Positions 10,564 to 20,821 of a stretch of DNA of 64,000 bases are shown one piece after another. The stretch comes from Candidatus Pacearchaeota archaeon. Lineage in GTDB: Archaea > Nanobdellota > Nanobdellia > UBA10117 > JAFCGA01. The stretch's first letter is position 1. Each line of letters begins with the position of its first letter. Under the pieces are notes generated by a model, which saw only the letters and a list, made by a program, of their open reading frames with translations, had not been told where the DNA came from and did not search any database. The stretch is from the NCBI GenBank assembly GCA_017608345.1, contig JAFCGA010000003.1:21663-85662 (forward strand), given 5' to 3'. Made by a program: the position numbers and the translations under genes.

Positions 10564-11166
10564 CTATTTCTCTTTCTTATCTTCTGTTTCTTTATCCACT
10601 GCCTTTTGTTTTGATCTTTGAATCGCAGCATCATAATATTCCTTATTTCGGGATTTCATCTCAGCTTCATTTAGAAGCTTGGGCTCAGAAGCCAGTTTAG
10701 AATCATATTTGCCATCCGCAACCTCTTTTATTACTTGCCTTGGTTCCTTGCCATCGACGAGTATACCTGCGGATTGACAGACACCTAGCACTTCCTTAAC
10801 CGAAGATTTCAGAGTATAAGCTAGCTGAGTATCTTGCTTAAGCTTAGCAATACTAATAACATGATCTATTGGTAAATCACCTACTTTATCGAGTTTAGCT
10901 CTTCCAGATCCCTTCTGAACATACAATTCTTGCTTCAATAATGCTGCCGTAGGTGGGGTTCCGATGCTAATTTCGAACTCCTTAGTGTCAGAATCTACGG
11001 TAACTTTAACAGGCACATCCATGCCCTTCATAGCTGCTGTCTTTTCGTTGATAGCTTTAACTACGTTGCCAGTATTTACACCCATTGGCCCGAGTTTGGG
11101 ACCAAGTGGAGGACCGGCAGTAGCTGCTCCGCCTTTGATTAATAGATCTATAGTTTCTTTAGTCAT
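10564..11166 (-). CDS. rpl11: Ribosomal protein uL11
   Basis: GGAATAGPPLGPKLGPMGVNTGNVVKAINEKT; conserved order with Spt5 and SecE. Confidence 0.95.
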   Translation of the reverse strand: MTKETIDLLIKGGAATAGPPLGPKLGPMGVNTGNVVKAINEKTAAMKGMDVPVKVTVDSDTKEFEISIGTPPTAALLKQELYVQKGSGRAKLDKVGDLPIDHVISIAKLKQDTQLAYTLKSSVKEVLGVCQSAGILVDGKEPRQVIKEVADGKYDSKLASEPKLLNEAEMKSRNKEYYDAAIQRSKQKAVDKETEDKKEK

Positions 11167-11204
11167 TTTAATTAAAATTAGCTAGAGAAGTGGGTTTTTA
11201 AGGT

Positions 11205-11660
11205 TTACTCTTTCTGCTCACTCTTTTTCTCTATTACCTTAACAGAATCCAAATTAATCGTAATTGGAATAGGCACAGCAGCCTCTAGCAATTCAAGAAT
11301 AACCTCAGATTTCTGTACGTTGATTCTAGTAACTTTGGCCTTTTCGCCCTTGAATGGACCAGAGATTATCGTAACTTTATCTCCAATGTGAATATCAACC
11401 TTCTCTGCTTTAAACTCAATTAGATTAGCAACCTCTTCGTAAGTTATCGGCTTTTGAAGGATTCCTCGGACATATGGAACACGGTAAGCTACTTCTTTGA
11501 CTACGTCCCGAGTCTCAGCTTCCATTATAATATATCCGGCCATGCCATGCGGAAAGAGGAGAGCGTACGCTCCGTCGATCTTTTTAGCATTGGAAGTCAG
11601 AAAATCCATTACTTGGTTTTCTCTTCCGATTACTGTTTTTATAATAAATAGCTGTGGCAT
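11205..11660 (-). CDS. spt5: Transcription elongation factor Spt5 (NusG family, NGN+KOW)
   Basis: FIIKTVIGRENQVMDFL...GYIIMEAE...VPYVRGIL...GDKVTIISGPFKGEKAKVTRI. Confidence 0.92.
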   Translation of the reverse strand: MPQLFIIKTVIGRENQVMDFLTSNAKKIDGAYALLFPHGMAGYIIMEAETRDVVKEVAYRVPYVRGILQKPITYEEVANLIEFKAEKVDIHIGDKVTIISGPFKGEKAKVTRINVQKSEVILELLEAAVPIPITINLDSVKVIEKKSEQKE

Positions 11661-11664
11661 AGTT

Positions 11665-11889
11665 TTATCTTAAGTGCTGGACGATCATATAAACGGTGAA
11701 TCCGATCATACCAATAATAATTGTACCGATTCCAGCGACCTTGCTGATGGTTTTGAACTCCTCCATTGTTGGCTTTTTTGTTATCTTAAAAACCCTTCGA
11801 TACTCATTTATCCTTCTTCTAAAGGCGTTCGGGAGGTCTTTAAACTTAGGTAGCTTGATTTTAGGAAGTTTTATGTCTTCTACGTCCAT
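11665..11889 (-). CDS. secE: Preprotein translocase SecE/Sec61-gamma
   Basis: Small single-TM protein EYRRVFKITKKPTMEEFKTISKVAGIGTIIIGMIGFTVYMI next to spt5. Confidence 0.88.
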   Translation of the reverse strand: MDVEDIKLPKIKLPKFKDLPNAFRRRINEYRRVFKITKKPTMEEFKTISKVAGIGTIIIGMIGFTVYMIVQHLR

Positions 11890-11939
11890 GTAAACAGGTA
11901 TTAAAAGAGGTTTATAAAACTTGCGACAGTAGTTTTATT

Positions 11940-12180
11940 CCGAAAATCTTTGATTTTTGGTTATAAACTTTCCGAAGCAGGAAGTTTACTCCCAGAACGG
12001 GTTCTGGGTTGTTAAGCTTGCGATAGCAAGTTTTACTCCGAACCAGAGAAAAAGCAAAGCTTTTTCTTGGACAAGAAAAACACCTAGTGTTTTTCTCTGG
12101 AATCTTTGATTTTTGGTTATAAACTTTCCGTCAAGGGGAGTTTGCTCCAGAAATTCCTAATTTCTGGTTGAAAGGGTTTT
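11940..12180. repeat. Intergenic array of short palindromes with one direct repeat (AATCTTTGATTTTTGGTTATAAACTTTCCG x2)
   Basis: At least six consecutive hairpins with 2-5 nt loops, e.g. CCGAAAATC-TTT-GATTTTTGG, CCCAGAAC-GG-GTTCTGGG, AGAAAAAGC-AAA-GCTTTTTCT, AGAAAAACAC-CTA-GTGTTTTTCT, CCAGAAATT-CCT-AATTTCTGG. Confidence 0.85.
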
Positions 12181-12271
12181 TATTATCTATTCGCTTAAAT
12201 ACTCTATTAAACTAGAAATCAAAAGACTTATATAGTAACTAATAGTTTCTATATAGTAACCTAAAATTACT

Positions 12272-12856
12272 ATGATATCTCTAACTCAAAAAGAAAGGGA
12301 GGTTTTGCTTCTTTTATTCAAGGATTTTACTACATTCTATAACGCTAACTCTATAAGCAAAGAGCTGAACATAAGCCACGTCGGTGCTCAGAAGATATTC
12401 AAAAGACTAAAGAATTTACTAATATCTAAGAAAATTGGAAAATCAATCATATACAAACCAAATCTAGAAGATGATTATGTAAGAAAGCTTATTGCTTTTC
12501 TGCTAGCTGACGAAGCCAACAACTTCAAGAAGTGGAAAGAAGAATTCAAAGACTTATATAACTCCGGCAGAACTCTAGCAATATTCGGATCTGCGATCAA
12601 AAATTACGCTAAGGCAAGGGATATTGACATTATGGTGATTATGAATAAGAAAGATACCAAAGAAGTTAATAGCATCATCAAGGAAAAAGAGAAAATATTA
12701 CCTAAAGACCTCCATGCAATCAAGCTTACGCAAAAAGATTTACTAGAAAATATTAAAAATAGAAACGAGGCAATAGTAAATATAGTTAAATATGCAATTA
12801 TACTTTATGGGCAAGATAAATATGTGGAGATAATAAAAAATGTCACAGGCATCTAG
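12272..12856 (+). CDS. wHTH-nucleotidyltransferase (MNT-type) protein, partner of HEPN gene
   Basis: N-terminal HTH; LAIFGSAIKNYAKARDIDIMVIM nucleotidyltransferase motif; overlaps downstream HEPN-like ORF. Confidence 0.75.
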   Translation: MISLTQKEREVLLLLFKDFTTFYNANSISKELNISHVGAQKIFKRLKNLLISKKIGKSIIYKPNLEDDYVRKLIAFLLADEANNFKKWKEEFKDLYNSGRTLAIFGSAIKNYAKARDIDIMVIMNKKDTKEVNSIIKEKEKILPKDLHAIKLTQKDLLENIKNRNEAIVNIVKYAIILYGQDKYVEIIKNVTGI

Positions 12857-13370
12857 ACAAATTAATTGGTGCTTAAACAAAACTAATAACGAGCTTGAAG
12901 AATGCAAAAAACTGAGTAAAAGACCAAAACACAGAGGATTATTAAAAATCAAGCCAGACATTAGTGAAGCAAGAAAACATATTAAAAAAGCAGAGCATAA
13001 TCTTAAAGCAGTAAGTCGTTTTAGCGAAATTGGATTTTCAGATTGGTCAATAAGTGCAGGATTTTATTGTATTTATCAGTGTTTTCTAGCAATAGCTGTT
13101 AAGTTTGGTTATGAATCTAGAAATCAAATCTGCACTGTAGCACTAATTGAATGGCTAAGCGAAGAAGATAAAATAGATATTGACGTAAAGTTTATTGATA
13201 CACTAAAACATGAAGAAATGGAAAAAGTACAGGAAAGCAAAGTTATCGATATGCGAGAGGATTATACTTATGGTGCAAAAACATCTATTGAAAACAGTAC
13301 AAAAATTAGTAAACTAATAAAAACTTGCAAGGAACTAATTGATAATACTAAAAATATTATCTTTGATTAA
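12840..13370 (+). CDS. HEPN-domain protein (putative MNT/HEPN toxin-antitoxin partner)
   Basis: Helical; EARKHIKKAEHNLKAVSRFSEIGFSDWSISAGFYCIYQCFLAIAVKFGYES; MREDYTYG near the expected motif position. Confidence 0.65.
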   Translation: MSQASRQINWCLNKTNNELEECKKLSKRPKHRGLLKIKPDISEARKHIKKAEHNLKAVSRFSEIGFSDWSISAGFYCIYQCFLAIAVKFGYESRNQICTVALIEWLSEEDKIDIDVKFIDTLKHEEMEKVQESKVIDMREDYTYGAKTSIENSTKISKLIKTCKELIDNTKNIIFD

Positions 13371-13396
13371 TAGCAGATAAAGGAATTTAAGAAAAT

Positions 13397-15871
13397 ATGA
13401 ATATAAAAATCTTAAAAAAAGAGCTGAAAAAACAAACAGATAAGCATCCAGAAAAGTTCTTTCCCGTAGCTGTCCTTAAAGAAAAAGGCTTCCAGAGAGC
13501 AAGATGCAAGTGTGGGCGATATTTCTGGAGCCAAAACAAAGAATCGCTATGTGGAGACTGTGAAGGCTATCAATTTATTGGAAAAAAGATCACAAAAACT
13601 AAGCTAGATTTCATAGCTGCTCACAAAGCATTCCAAAACACCTTCAAAAAGCTAGGCTATGAACCAATAAAGAGATATCCAGTGGTAGCCAGATGGCGCT
13701 CAGATATTGATTTTGTTCATGCTACAATTAATAATTTCCAGCCATATGTGGTCTCAGGCGATGTAAAGCCGCCGGCAAATCCACTAACTCAGATTCAACC
13801 GAGCCTAAGATTCAACGATGTAGATAATATTGGAATTACTGGCAGGCATTTCTGCCTGCATTTCCACGCTGAGCAGTTCACAGTTCAGAAAAGCGCTGAA
13901 TTCAATCAAGAACAATATTTCCGAGATCTCCATTATTGGCTAACAAAAGGTCTCAAACTACCCGAATATGAGCTAAAGTACCATGAAGATGCCTGGGGCG
14001 GAGGTGGAAACTTAGGTACGTCTCTAGAGCATTTCTGCAGAGGACTGGAGCTAGGCAATCAGGTCTATATGAATTATCGCACTACTAAAGTTGACTACGT
14101 CCCGCTAGCTAATAGAGTACTAGACATGGGTGCAGGATTAGAGAGATATGCTTGGATCTCCTCGGGGAATCCTTCCTGCTATGAAGTAGCTATGCCGACA
14201 GTATGCAATCACCTTTACAAAAAAACTGGGATCAAAATAAACAAAGCAATATTCAGCAAGTTCATGCCTCACTCCGGCGCTCTCAACGTTGATGAATCAT
14301 CAGATATAGATAAATCTTGGCAAGCAGTAGCTAAGAAGATCAAAGTTCCAGTTAATAAGCTCAGATCAGTTGTTCAGCCGCTAGCAGCATTATATTCCAT
14401 TGCTGACCATTCTAGAGCACTGCTCTTCGCCCTAGCAGACGGAGCAATACCTTCGAACACGGGGGGAGGATACAACCTCAGATCTATATATCGCAGAGCA
14501 TATGATTTCGCTCAGGAGTATGGGTGGCAGATAGACTTTATCCGACTTTGCGAACTACACGCTAAATATCTCAAGCTATTATGTCCAGAACTAACTAAAT
14601 CACTCAAAGAAGTTTCAGAAATCCTAAAGGTTGAGGATCAAAAATACAAGGAAACTTTAGCTAAATCAAGAGGAATAATAAAATCACTTAAGTTACCACT
14701 CGCGGAAACTAAACTACTCGAGCTATATGACAGCCGCGGAATTACTCCTGAAGTCTTGAAGCGAGAAAAAGTTATCAAGAAAGTTCCAGCGGACTTCTAC
14801 ATGAAAGTCTCTGAACGGCATGAGAAAAAGCTAGCTGAAAAGATCGAAGCTCAGCGAGAAGTTCCAGGAATTCCGAGAACTATTCCGCTTTATCTAGCTG
14901 ACGAATACACCAAAGAGTTCGAAGCTAGAGTTCTAAAAATAATTGATGGTCGATTTGTAGTCCTAAATGAGACGCTCTTCTATCCGACAGCTGGTGGACA
15001 AGGATCAGACAGCGGAACCCTCAATCAGCAAGAAGTAGTTAGCGTAGAAAAATGGGGCAAGCACATTATTCACGAAGTTGAGAACCCGGAATTCAAAGAA
15101 GGAGATATTGTAATTGGTCTTATTGACTGGGACCGAAGATATCAGCTAATGAAGAATCACACAGCTACACATTTGATTAACGGTTCAGCACTTCGGGTTC
15201 TAGGCAAGCACATCTGGCAAGCTGGCTCAGAAGTAAAACTAAACAAAGCCAGATTAGACATTACTCACTTTGCTTCGCTAGATTCAAAGCAGATAGCTCA
15301 GATTGAGAAGATAGCTAACGAAACAATCAAGAAGAAAATAAAAGTTGATAAACAGATTCTTCCGAAAGATAAAGCAGAGAAACTATACGGCTTTAGACTC
15401 TATCAAGGCGGAGCAGTTCCTGGAGCAGAGCTCAGAGTTGTTAGCATACTTGGCAGTGACACAGAAGCTTGCGGAGGAACACATGTTAATAACACTCGAG
15501 AAGTTCAGTTGATCAAGATTCTCGGAACTAAAAAAATACAGGACGGAGTTATTAGATTAATCTTTACAGCAGGTGATAAAGCCAAGCAATTTGTTTCGGA
15601 GAGAAAGAAACTATATTCTGACTGTTTGAAGATCGCGGGTGCTAAAAGAACAGGCGATTCTGCGTTAGACAAAGCTGCTGAAGTATTTTCTGTTCAGCCG
15701 AAGCAGCTGCTTAGTACATTAGAACGATTCATTAAGGAAGTAAGAGTACAGCGAGCCAAATTAGGATTAAAAGATGTCTCTTTTAAAAATAAATCTTTAG
15801 ACAAAGCTGCTGAAGAGTTGTTTAGCATGTGGAAAAAGCAGAAGAAACAGCTTAAGAAAATAAAATCCTAG
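13397..15871 (+). CDS. alaS: Alanyl-tRNA synthetase (archaeal type)
   Basis: RCKCGRYFWS...CGDC archaeal N-terminus; RFNDVDNIGITGRHFCLHFHAEQ; editing motifs KNHTATHLINGSALR and TEACGGTHV. Confidence 0.95.
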   Translation: MNIKILKKELKKQTDKHPEKFFPVAVLKEKGFQRARCKCGRYFWSQNKESLCGDCEGYQFIGKKITKTKLDFIAAHKAFQNTFKKLGYEPIKRYPVVARWRSDIDFVHATINNFQPYVVSGDVKPPANPLTQIQPSLRFNDVDNIGITGRHFCLHFHAEQFTVQKSAEFNQEQYFRDLHYWLTKGLKLPEYELKYHEDAWGGGGNLGTSLEHFCRGLELGNQVYMNYRTTKVDYVPLANRVLDMGAGLERYAWISSGNPSCYEVAMPTVCNHLYKKTGIKINKAIFSKFMPHSGALNVDESSDIDKSWQAVAKKIKVPVNKLRSVVQPLAALYSIADHSRALLFALADGAIPSNTGGGYNLRSIYRRAYDFAQEYGWQIDFIRLCELHAKYLKLLCPELTKSLKEVSEILKVEDQKYKETLAKSRGIIKSLKLPLAETKLLELYDSRGITPEVLKREKVIKKVPADFYMKVSERHEKKLAEKIEAQREVPGIPRTIPLYLADEYTKEFEARVLKIIDGRFVVLNETLFYPTAGGQGSDSGTLNQQEVVSVEKWGKHIIHEVENPEFKEGDIVIGLIDWDRRYQLMKNHTATHLINGSALRVLGKHIWQAGSEVKLNKARLDITHFASLDSKQIAQIEKIANETIKKKIKVDKQILPKDKAEKLYGFRLYQGGAVPGAELRVVSILGSDTEACGGTHVNNTREVQLIKILGTKKIQDGVIRLIFTAGDKAKQFVSERKKLYSDCLKIAGAKRTGDSALDKAAEVFSVQPKQLLSTLERFIKEVRVQRAKLGLKDVSFKNKSLDKAAEELFSMWKKQKKQLKKIKS

Positions 15872-17091
15872 AAAATATCGGGATTATTTGAGATATTATA
15901 ATGACTACTGAACCCGTTAACTCGATATTTACGCTCCGAATACGGACGCTGTGGGCCAGGACCTTGCCTATCTGAATCATAACGGTAAAACAATCGCCCG
16001 CTTTTATCGCCCGGAACTGCTCTATCTCCAACAATATGATAATGATGTCTTGCTCTTAATCTTGGTTTAGATAAAATGCTCTCAAGAATAGCTCCTAACT
16101 GTCTAGCACGAAGTCTTACTTCACGTATATCTTCTGGATTAACGGCGGAGAGATAGATAACAAATAATTTTCCTAACTGAGCACCCGTCTGACGGAAATG
16201 AATATCCTGCTTTGTCTTAAACATTATTCCCTTAGTACGTAGAATTGGAATTAATGCTTTTCCAATATTAAACAAATCCTCTTCATTATCGATATATACA
16301 TGGATCTTCCAACTAGTATATTTCGGAATTAATTGAAGATTGTACTTTGCCCATCCCATTTCAGGGATATAATCCACTATTGCTTTACCAAGAACTCTTC
16401 TCCACGCCACTTCAGAAGCTGCTGCTGGCTCAACAACTTTTCGCTTAGGTGCGAGCACTGCTTCAGGAATAACATGAATAAATTTAAATTTATATTGATT
16501 TGCAAGAGAAATCTGATCGCCATCACGTAATATACACTTAGCATGATGGACAAATTTCTTATTAACATGAGAACCATTAGCACTGAAATCTTCCAACTCA
16601 TAATGACCAAGCTCAGGGTGAAAGCGAATAATTATGTGTCTTCTAGAAACATACTTATGCTCTACTGGCACAATTACTGTACCTTCTTTTCCGACAACTA
16701 ACTCTTTTCCAGTAGGTATAATATGGATATGGCCTGCAGGATCAACGAGCGCTCCAAAAGTAGCTTCGAAAGTCATCTTGGTTACACTCTCATCCGCCTT
16801 AATTTCTATTTCCGCTCGTGGTGGAAGCGGTACTGAACCATTATGCACATACATCCCATTCACATAAGTTCCATTAGCGCTATGATCTCTAAATAAAAAT
16901 CTATGATTATTAATATCATAAACAATACGTCCATGCCGCCGGGATACCCAAAGATCAGAAAGCACAAGATCGTTATTTGAATTACGACCTAGTTTAGTTT
17001 CCCAATTGAATATCTCAAGATCTCCCCATTTAGTCTTCAAAAAAGCAATTGGTTCACGAGCATATTTCCTAAAACTAATAACCGTTCTCAT
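15868..17091 (-). CDS. Protein with two FHA domains and a C-terminal uncharacterised region
   Basis: LGRNSNNDLVLSDLWVSRRHGRI...DHSANGTYVNG and VPVEHKYVSRRHIIIRF...DFSANGSHVNKK. Confidence 0.85.
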   Translation of the reverse strand: MRTVISFRKYAREPIAFLKTKWGDLEIFNWETKLGRNSNNDLVLSDLWVSRRHGRIVYDINNHRFLFRDHSANGTYVNGMYVHNGSVPLPPRAEIEIKADESVTKMTFEATFGALVDPAGHIHIIPTGKELVVGKEGTVIVPVEHKYVSRRHIIIRFHPELGHYELEDFSANGSHVNKKFVHHAKCILRDGDQISLANQYKFKFIHVIPEAVLAPKRKVVEPAAASEVAWRRVLGKAIVDYIPEMGWAKYNLQLIPKYTSWKIHVYIDNEEDLFNIGKALIPILRTKGIMFKTKQDIHFRQTGAQLGKLFVIYLSAVNPEDIREVRLRARQLGAILESILSKPRLRARHHYHIVGDRAVPGDKSGRLFYRYDSDRQGPGPQRPYSERKYRVNGFSSHYNISNNPDIF

Positions 17092-17123
17092 TAAGTAGAT
17101 AAATCAAAAATAGTATTTAACCC

Positions 17124-17339
17124 TTATGAAGTTTCGCTAACATTCTTTTCGTGAGGCTCATAAGGTGGATTCAAGTCTTCAAATCCTCTTTCAATCTCCC
17201 TTATGACATTACCTACAGCCATTTTATCTTCAGTGTTATTATTCTCCGGAGTTAAAACTGCTGCTGGATCTATACAGCCACTCACAATAAAAATCCCTAT
17301 AAAGAAAATCACGAGACACGCGCAAATAGCTCGTTTCAT
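17124..17339 (-). CDS. Small putative lipoprotein
   Basis: MKRAICACLVIFFIGIFIVSGCIDPAA lipobox-like N-terminus. Confidence 0.6.
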   Translation of the reverse strand: MKRAICACLVIFFIGIFIVSGCIDPAAVLTPENNNTEDKMAVGNVIREIERGFEDLNPPYEPHEKNVSETS

Positions 17340-17380
17340 AGTATATCGAAGCGCTAAAATTATATAAATCTTCTTACTGA

Positions 17381-18538
17381 TTGCGTAATATGCTACCTTT
17401 CACTAAAAAATATACTCCTAAGAGTTTATCTGAAATTATCGGACAGCCGCGAGCAATTCAAGCATTATCTTTCAGACCACGCAAACCCTTGCTACTATAT
17501 GGACCGACAGGTACTGGAAAAACTGCGGCTATTCACACGCTAGCAACCGATAAGAATGCTGAATTAATTGAAATGAGCGCGTCTAATTTCCGGAATAAAG
17601 ATGCTGTGGAGAGAATTCTCAAGCCAGCGGGACTGCAAGCCTCATTATTTGGCACGAACAAAATAATCCTAATAGATGAGATTGATGGAATCTCTGGACG
17701 GAAAGATCGCGGAGCAATACCTGCAATAATCAGCGTACTAAAAGAATCTAAATTCCCAATTTACATCACCGCTAATGATCCTTGGCATTCAAAATTCTCT
17801 ACGCTTAGAGGGCATTGCCAGCTAATACAATTTAATAAATTATCTGCGACTAGCATTGCAAACCATCTAGCAACAATTTGCAGGAAAGAAAGCCTAGAAT
17901 TTGAAGAAGCTGCATTACGGAGAATTGCTGCTCATGCGGATGGAGATCTGAGAGCTGCTATAAATGACTTGCAAATCATGTCCACTACCGGTAAAATATC
18001 TATAGATACACTAACAATATGGGGAAGAGAACAGCGAGAAAGTATATTCGATGCTCTTAAGGTCATCTTCAAATCCTTTTCCCTTGACTTAGCACTATCT
18101 ACTTATAATGGTCTAACTGAAGATCATGAGCAAATATCCTTCTGGATAGATCATAATTTACCACAAGAATATAAAAATCAGGACTTAAGAGATGCTCATC
18201 GATGTGTGAGTACTGCAGACAAATTCAGAGCGAGAATTATGCGCAGGCAATATTGGGGTTTTCTCGTTTATATCCGAGCGCTTCTTAGTGTGGGTGTGCA
18301 GCAGGCTAAAAGATCCACTAATCCTAAACTCACAAGATATACGCCACACGATATGCTCAAGAAAATATTCATAAGAGCAAGTAAAAGGAAGAAATACCGT
18401 GGACTTGCAGGTCAATTCGGCCCAAAATTACACTCTTCCTCTAAATCACTTCAACAGAATTTTATACCTTACTTAGAATTTATTAAAGAGCATAATAAAC
18501 CCCTCGGTTCGGAAATAACAAGCTGGCTAGAAAAATGA
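17381..18538 (+). CDS. rfcL: Replication factor C large subunit-like AAA+ clamp loader
   Basis: YTPKSLSEIIGQPRAIQAL, LLYGPTGTGKTAAIHTLA, IILIDEIDGISGRKDRGA. Start may be the ATG at 17390. Confidence 0.88.
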   Translation: MRNMLPFTKKYTPKSLSEIIGQPRAIQALSFRPRKPLLLYGPTGTGKTAAIHTLATDKNAELIEMSASNFRNKDAVERILKPAGLQASLFGTNKIILIDEIDGISGRKDRGAIPAIISVLKESKFPIYITANDPWHSKFSTLRGHCQLIQFNKLSATSIANHLATICRKESLEFEEAALRRIAAHADGDLRAAINDLQIMSTTGKISIDTLTIWGREQRESIFDALKVIFKSFSLDLALSTYNGLTEDHEQISFWIDHNLPQEYKNQDLRDAHRCVSTADKFRARIMRRQYWGFLVYIRALLSVGVQQAKRSTNPKLTRYTPHDMLKKIFIRASKRKKYRGLAGQFGPKLHSSSKSLQQNFIPYLEFIKEHNKPLGSEITSWLEK

Positions 18539-18631
18539 GCTGATTAGTTCAAGCGCAGACGGCTAAGTAATTAAAAAGATTTTTATACAAGCAAAGACTT
18601 TTATTTATAATAATCGGTAATTGGAGTTAAA

Positions 18632-19597
18632 ATGAAAAAACTTTCCCTAGTATATATCGCGGTTTTATTTACGTTTGTATTTATTTTTAGCGGCTGCACT
18701 CAGCAGCAGGAGCCGACTCGGCTAATTGGTACCGATGGATTAGTAATCTCTTTTGGTCCGGGTGCTCCACCACCCGACATGTATAAAGATGATCCTTTCG
18801 ATATAAGTGTATTAGCTGAGAACAAGGGTTCTGCAGATATAGCTACAGGAAATGCAGCAGTATTTATTAAGGGCGTATTATTTGAAGGCTATGATGGACT
18901 ACAAGATGAAAATCCCAAGGCAGAGGGTTATTACAAAAAATCTAACTCTTTAGAATTATTAGGTGCATATAAAGTTGAAGAACAAGATAAAATTATCGCT
19001 GGTGACCTTGAAAATTTCGATTGGATAAGGATTAAGTATTTAGTACCGCTCACCTATGGAAAAGACTCAACAACGTTTGTTGCTCAATCTTGCTATTTAT
19101 ATAATACTGAAGCTGATGCAGATATTTGTTTAGCTTCTCGTAATGCACTACTAGACACAACTGGCGGTGCTCAGTGCGAAGTATCTGGCGAGAAAGACAC
19201 CGATAATAACGCTGCTCCAGTTCAAGTAACTAGGTTAGTAGAATATCCTAAGGGTGATGGATTCCGAGCAGAACTAGATATTCAGAATGTTGGTGGAGGG
19301 AAAATTTATAATTCTGATTTAGGAACTGATTGCTTAGACTATGAAAGAAAAGATAATGGAATAGTATATATTGACCATATTTTACTCGGAAATACTCCAA
19401 TTGAAACCTGTAATTGGCGTTTAGATGATTCTGGCAGAAAATATATTCAATTAAGAGATGGCTTAGGAAGATTAAGTTGCAGATATGATATGACTGGGAA
19501 GATATCTGGAAAAGTAGAAGGCAAGATAAGTATTAAACTCAGCTATGGTTACACTAAATCCATCTACACAAATATGGATATCAAGTCTATAATATAA
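18632..19597 (+). CDS. Putative secreted lipoprotein, paralogous in layout to 19696..20628
   Basis: Lipobox FSGCTQQ; FDISVLAENKGSADIATGNAAVFI versus FDIVVLAENKGEHRIPARSISAVM in the next gene. Confidence 0.7.
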   Translation: MKKLSLVYIAVLFTFVFIFSGCTQQQEPTRLIGTDGLVISFGPGAPPPDMYKDDPFDISVLAENKGSADIATGNAAVFIKGVLFEGYDGLQDENPKAEGYYKKSNSLELLGAYKVEEQDKIIAGDLENFDWIRIKYLVPLTYGKDSTTFVAQSCYLYNTEADADICLASRNALLDTTGGAQCEVSGEKDTDNNAAPVQVTRLVEYPKGDGFRAELDIQNVGGGKIYNSDLGTDCLDYERKDNGIVYIDHILLGNTPIETCNWRLDDSGRKYIQLRDGLGRLSCRYDMTGKISGKVEGKISIKLSYGYTKSIYTNMDIKSII

Positions 19598-19600
19598 CTA

Positions 19601-19636
19601 AAAATCTGCTTTTAGTAATGATTACTCGCAGATTTT
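19601..19636 (+). terminator. Hairpin plus T-run downstream of 18632..19597
   Basis: AAAATCTGC...GCAGATTTT with inner AGTAAT/ATTACT, followed by TT. Confidence 0.45.
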
Positions 19637-19695
19637 TTGGATTGCAGATCAGTGCAACTACACTGAAACGCAGGGTTTAAACTCTTTGATTCACA

Positions 19696-20628
19696 ATGAA
19701 AACAAAAGGACAGGGCACCACTGGCGTAGTTTTAATCATTGTTTTTGTTATTATATTACTTGTTGCGCTTGTAATCTATGGCAGCTATAAAGCTACAGGA
19801 GAATCTCCGCAGAGAGCTTTCCGGGGCGGAACAGAAGGCGTTCGACTGTCTATTCTAGATGTCCCTGCTCAAATTAATCAAGGTCAAGCATTTGACATTG
19901 TTGTTCTAGCAGAAAATAAAGGAGAGCATAGGATACCTGCTCGAAGCATAAGCGCAGTTATGAGCAATTATCAATCATTCAATATTCTAGACGGCATGAA
20001 AACAAATGATATAGCTCTTGATCCAGGAGATGCTACGGAGATAGTATATGAAAATGCAAGGTTCACTGCGCCAGTATTAAGCGAAGACATCCCGCAATCA
20101 TTTTCCATTGGAATATGCTATCCTTATGAGACAATGACTAAAGTCAATGAAGTATGCCTTGCGCCGAGCAAGACAGACACGCTATGCAAATCTGCGGGAG
20201 AAAAAGAAAGTGAGAATTGGGGAGCACCAATCATGCTATCCTCCTTTAAACAGCTAGCCAGCGTCTACAACACCGGACAGGAATATATCGACCTTAATGT
20301 AAAGTTAGAATTCAAGCAAACAGGAAGTGGAAATATATACTCTCCAGATGCAAAGTGCAATGCACTAGCACCTTCAGATGCGAATAAAATAAAAATAAAA
20401 TCCATAATCCTCGGAGTAGATTCTTTTGATGAGCAGGAAATAAAGCTGATGTGTGGAAGTAATATCATACAGTTATCAAATAGGGATGGAAAAACTCAAG
20501 GCTCACTCCGATGTACTCTTCGCCAAAGAGGAATAAGAACAGATCTTATGACCCCGCTAACGATTATTACTGAATACATCCATGAGCAACAACTGAGTGA
20601 AAGCATAAGAGTCATGCCAGTTATGTGA
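19696..20628 (+). CDS. Membrane-anchored extracytoplasmic protein, paralogue of previous gene
   Basis: N-terminal TM TTGVVLIIVFVIILLVALVIYG; shared FDIxVLAENKG motif. Confidence 0.7.
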   Translation: MKTKGQGTTGVVLIIVFVIILLVALVIYGSYKATGESPQRAFRGGTEGVRLSILDVPAQINQGQAFDIVVLAENKGEHRIPARSISAVMSNYQSFNILDGMKTNDIALDPGDATEIVYENARFTAPVLSEDIPQSFSIGICYPYETMTKVNEVCLAPSKTDTLCKSAGEKESENWGAPIMLSSFKQLASVYNTGQEYIDLNVKLEFKQTGSGNIYSPDAKCNALAPSDANKIKIKSIILGVDSFDEQEIKLMCGSNIIQLSNRDGKTQGSLRCTLRQRGIRTDLMTPLTIITEYIHEQQLSESIRVMPVM

Positions 20629-20808
20629 ATTACTTCGGACCGAAGTCAGAAGCGTCTTAATGTTTGGTAATTAACATTCTCGGAGATCGCAGAGTTCTGA
20701 GTTATGTGAACTACTCAGACTAAGTTCTAATCGTCTTTACGCTTAGTCCTTCACATTCGCGGAACTCTTCGAGTTCCGCGTTAACTAAATCCTTAAAAAA
20801 GTTCTGAG
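20621..20808. repeat. Two tandem copies of an intergenic repeat (TTATGTGAA...GTTCTGAG); third copy at 24546
   Basis: TTATGTGAATTACTTCGGACCGAAGTCAGAAGCGTCTTAATG...GTTCTGAG then TTATGTGAACTACTCAGACTAAGTTCTAATCGTCTTTACG...GTTCTGAG; terminal complementarity to AACAT/TTCACAT inside each unit. Confidence 0.75.
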
Positions 20809-20821
20809 TTTATCCTTCTCA

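Noticed and set aside
11940-12180. Possible CRISPR array
   Set aside because: Hairpins differ in sequence and spacing; no constant repeat/spacer pattern and no cas genes in the window.
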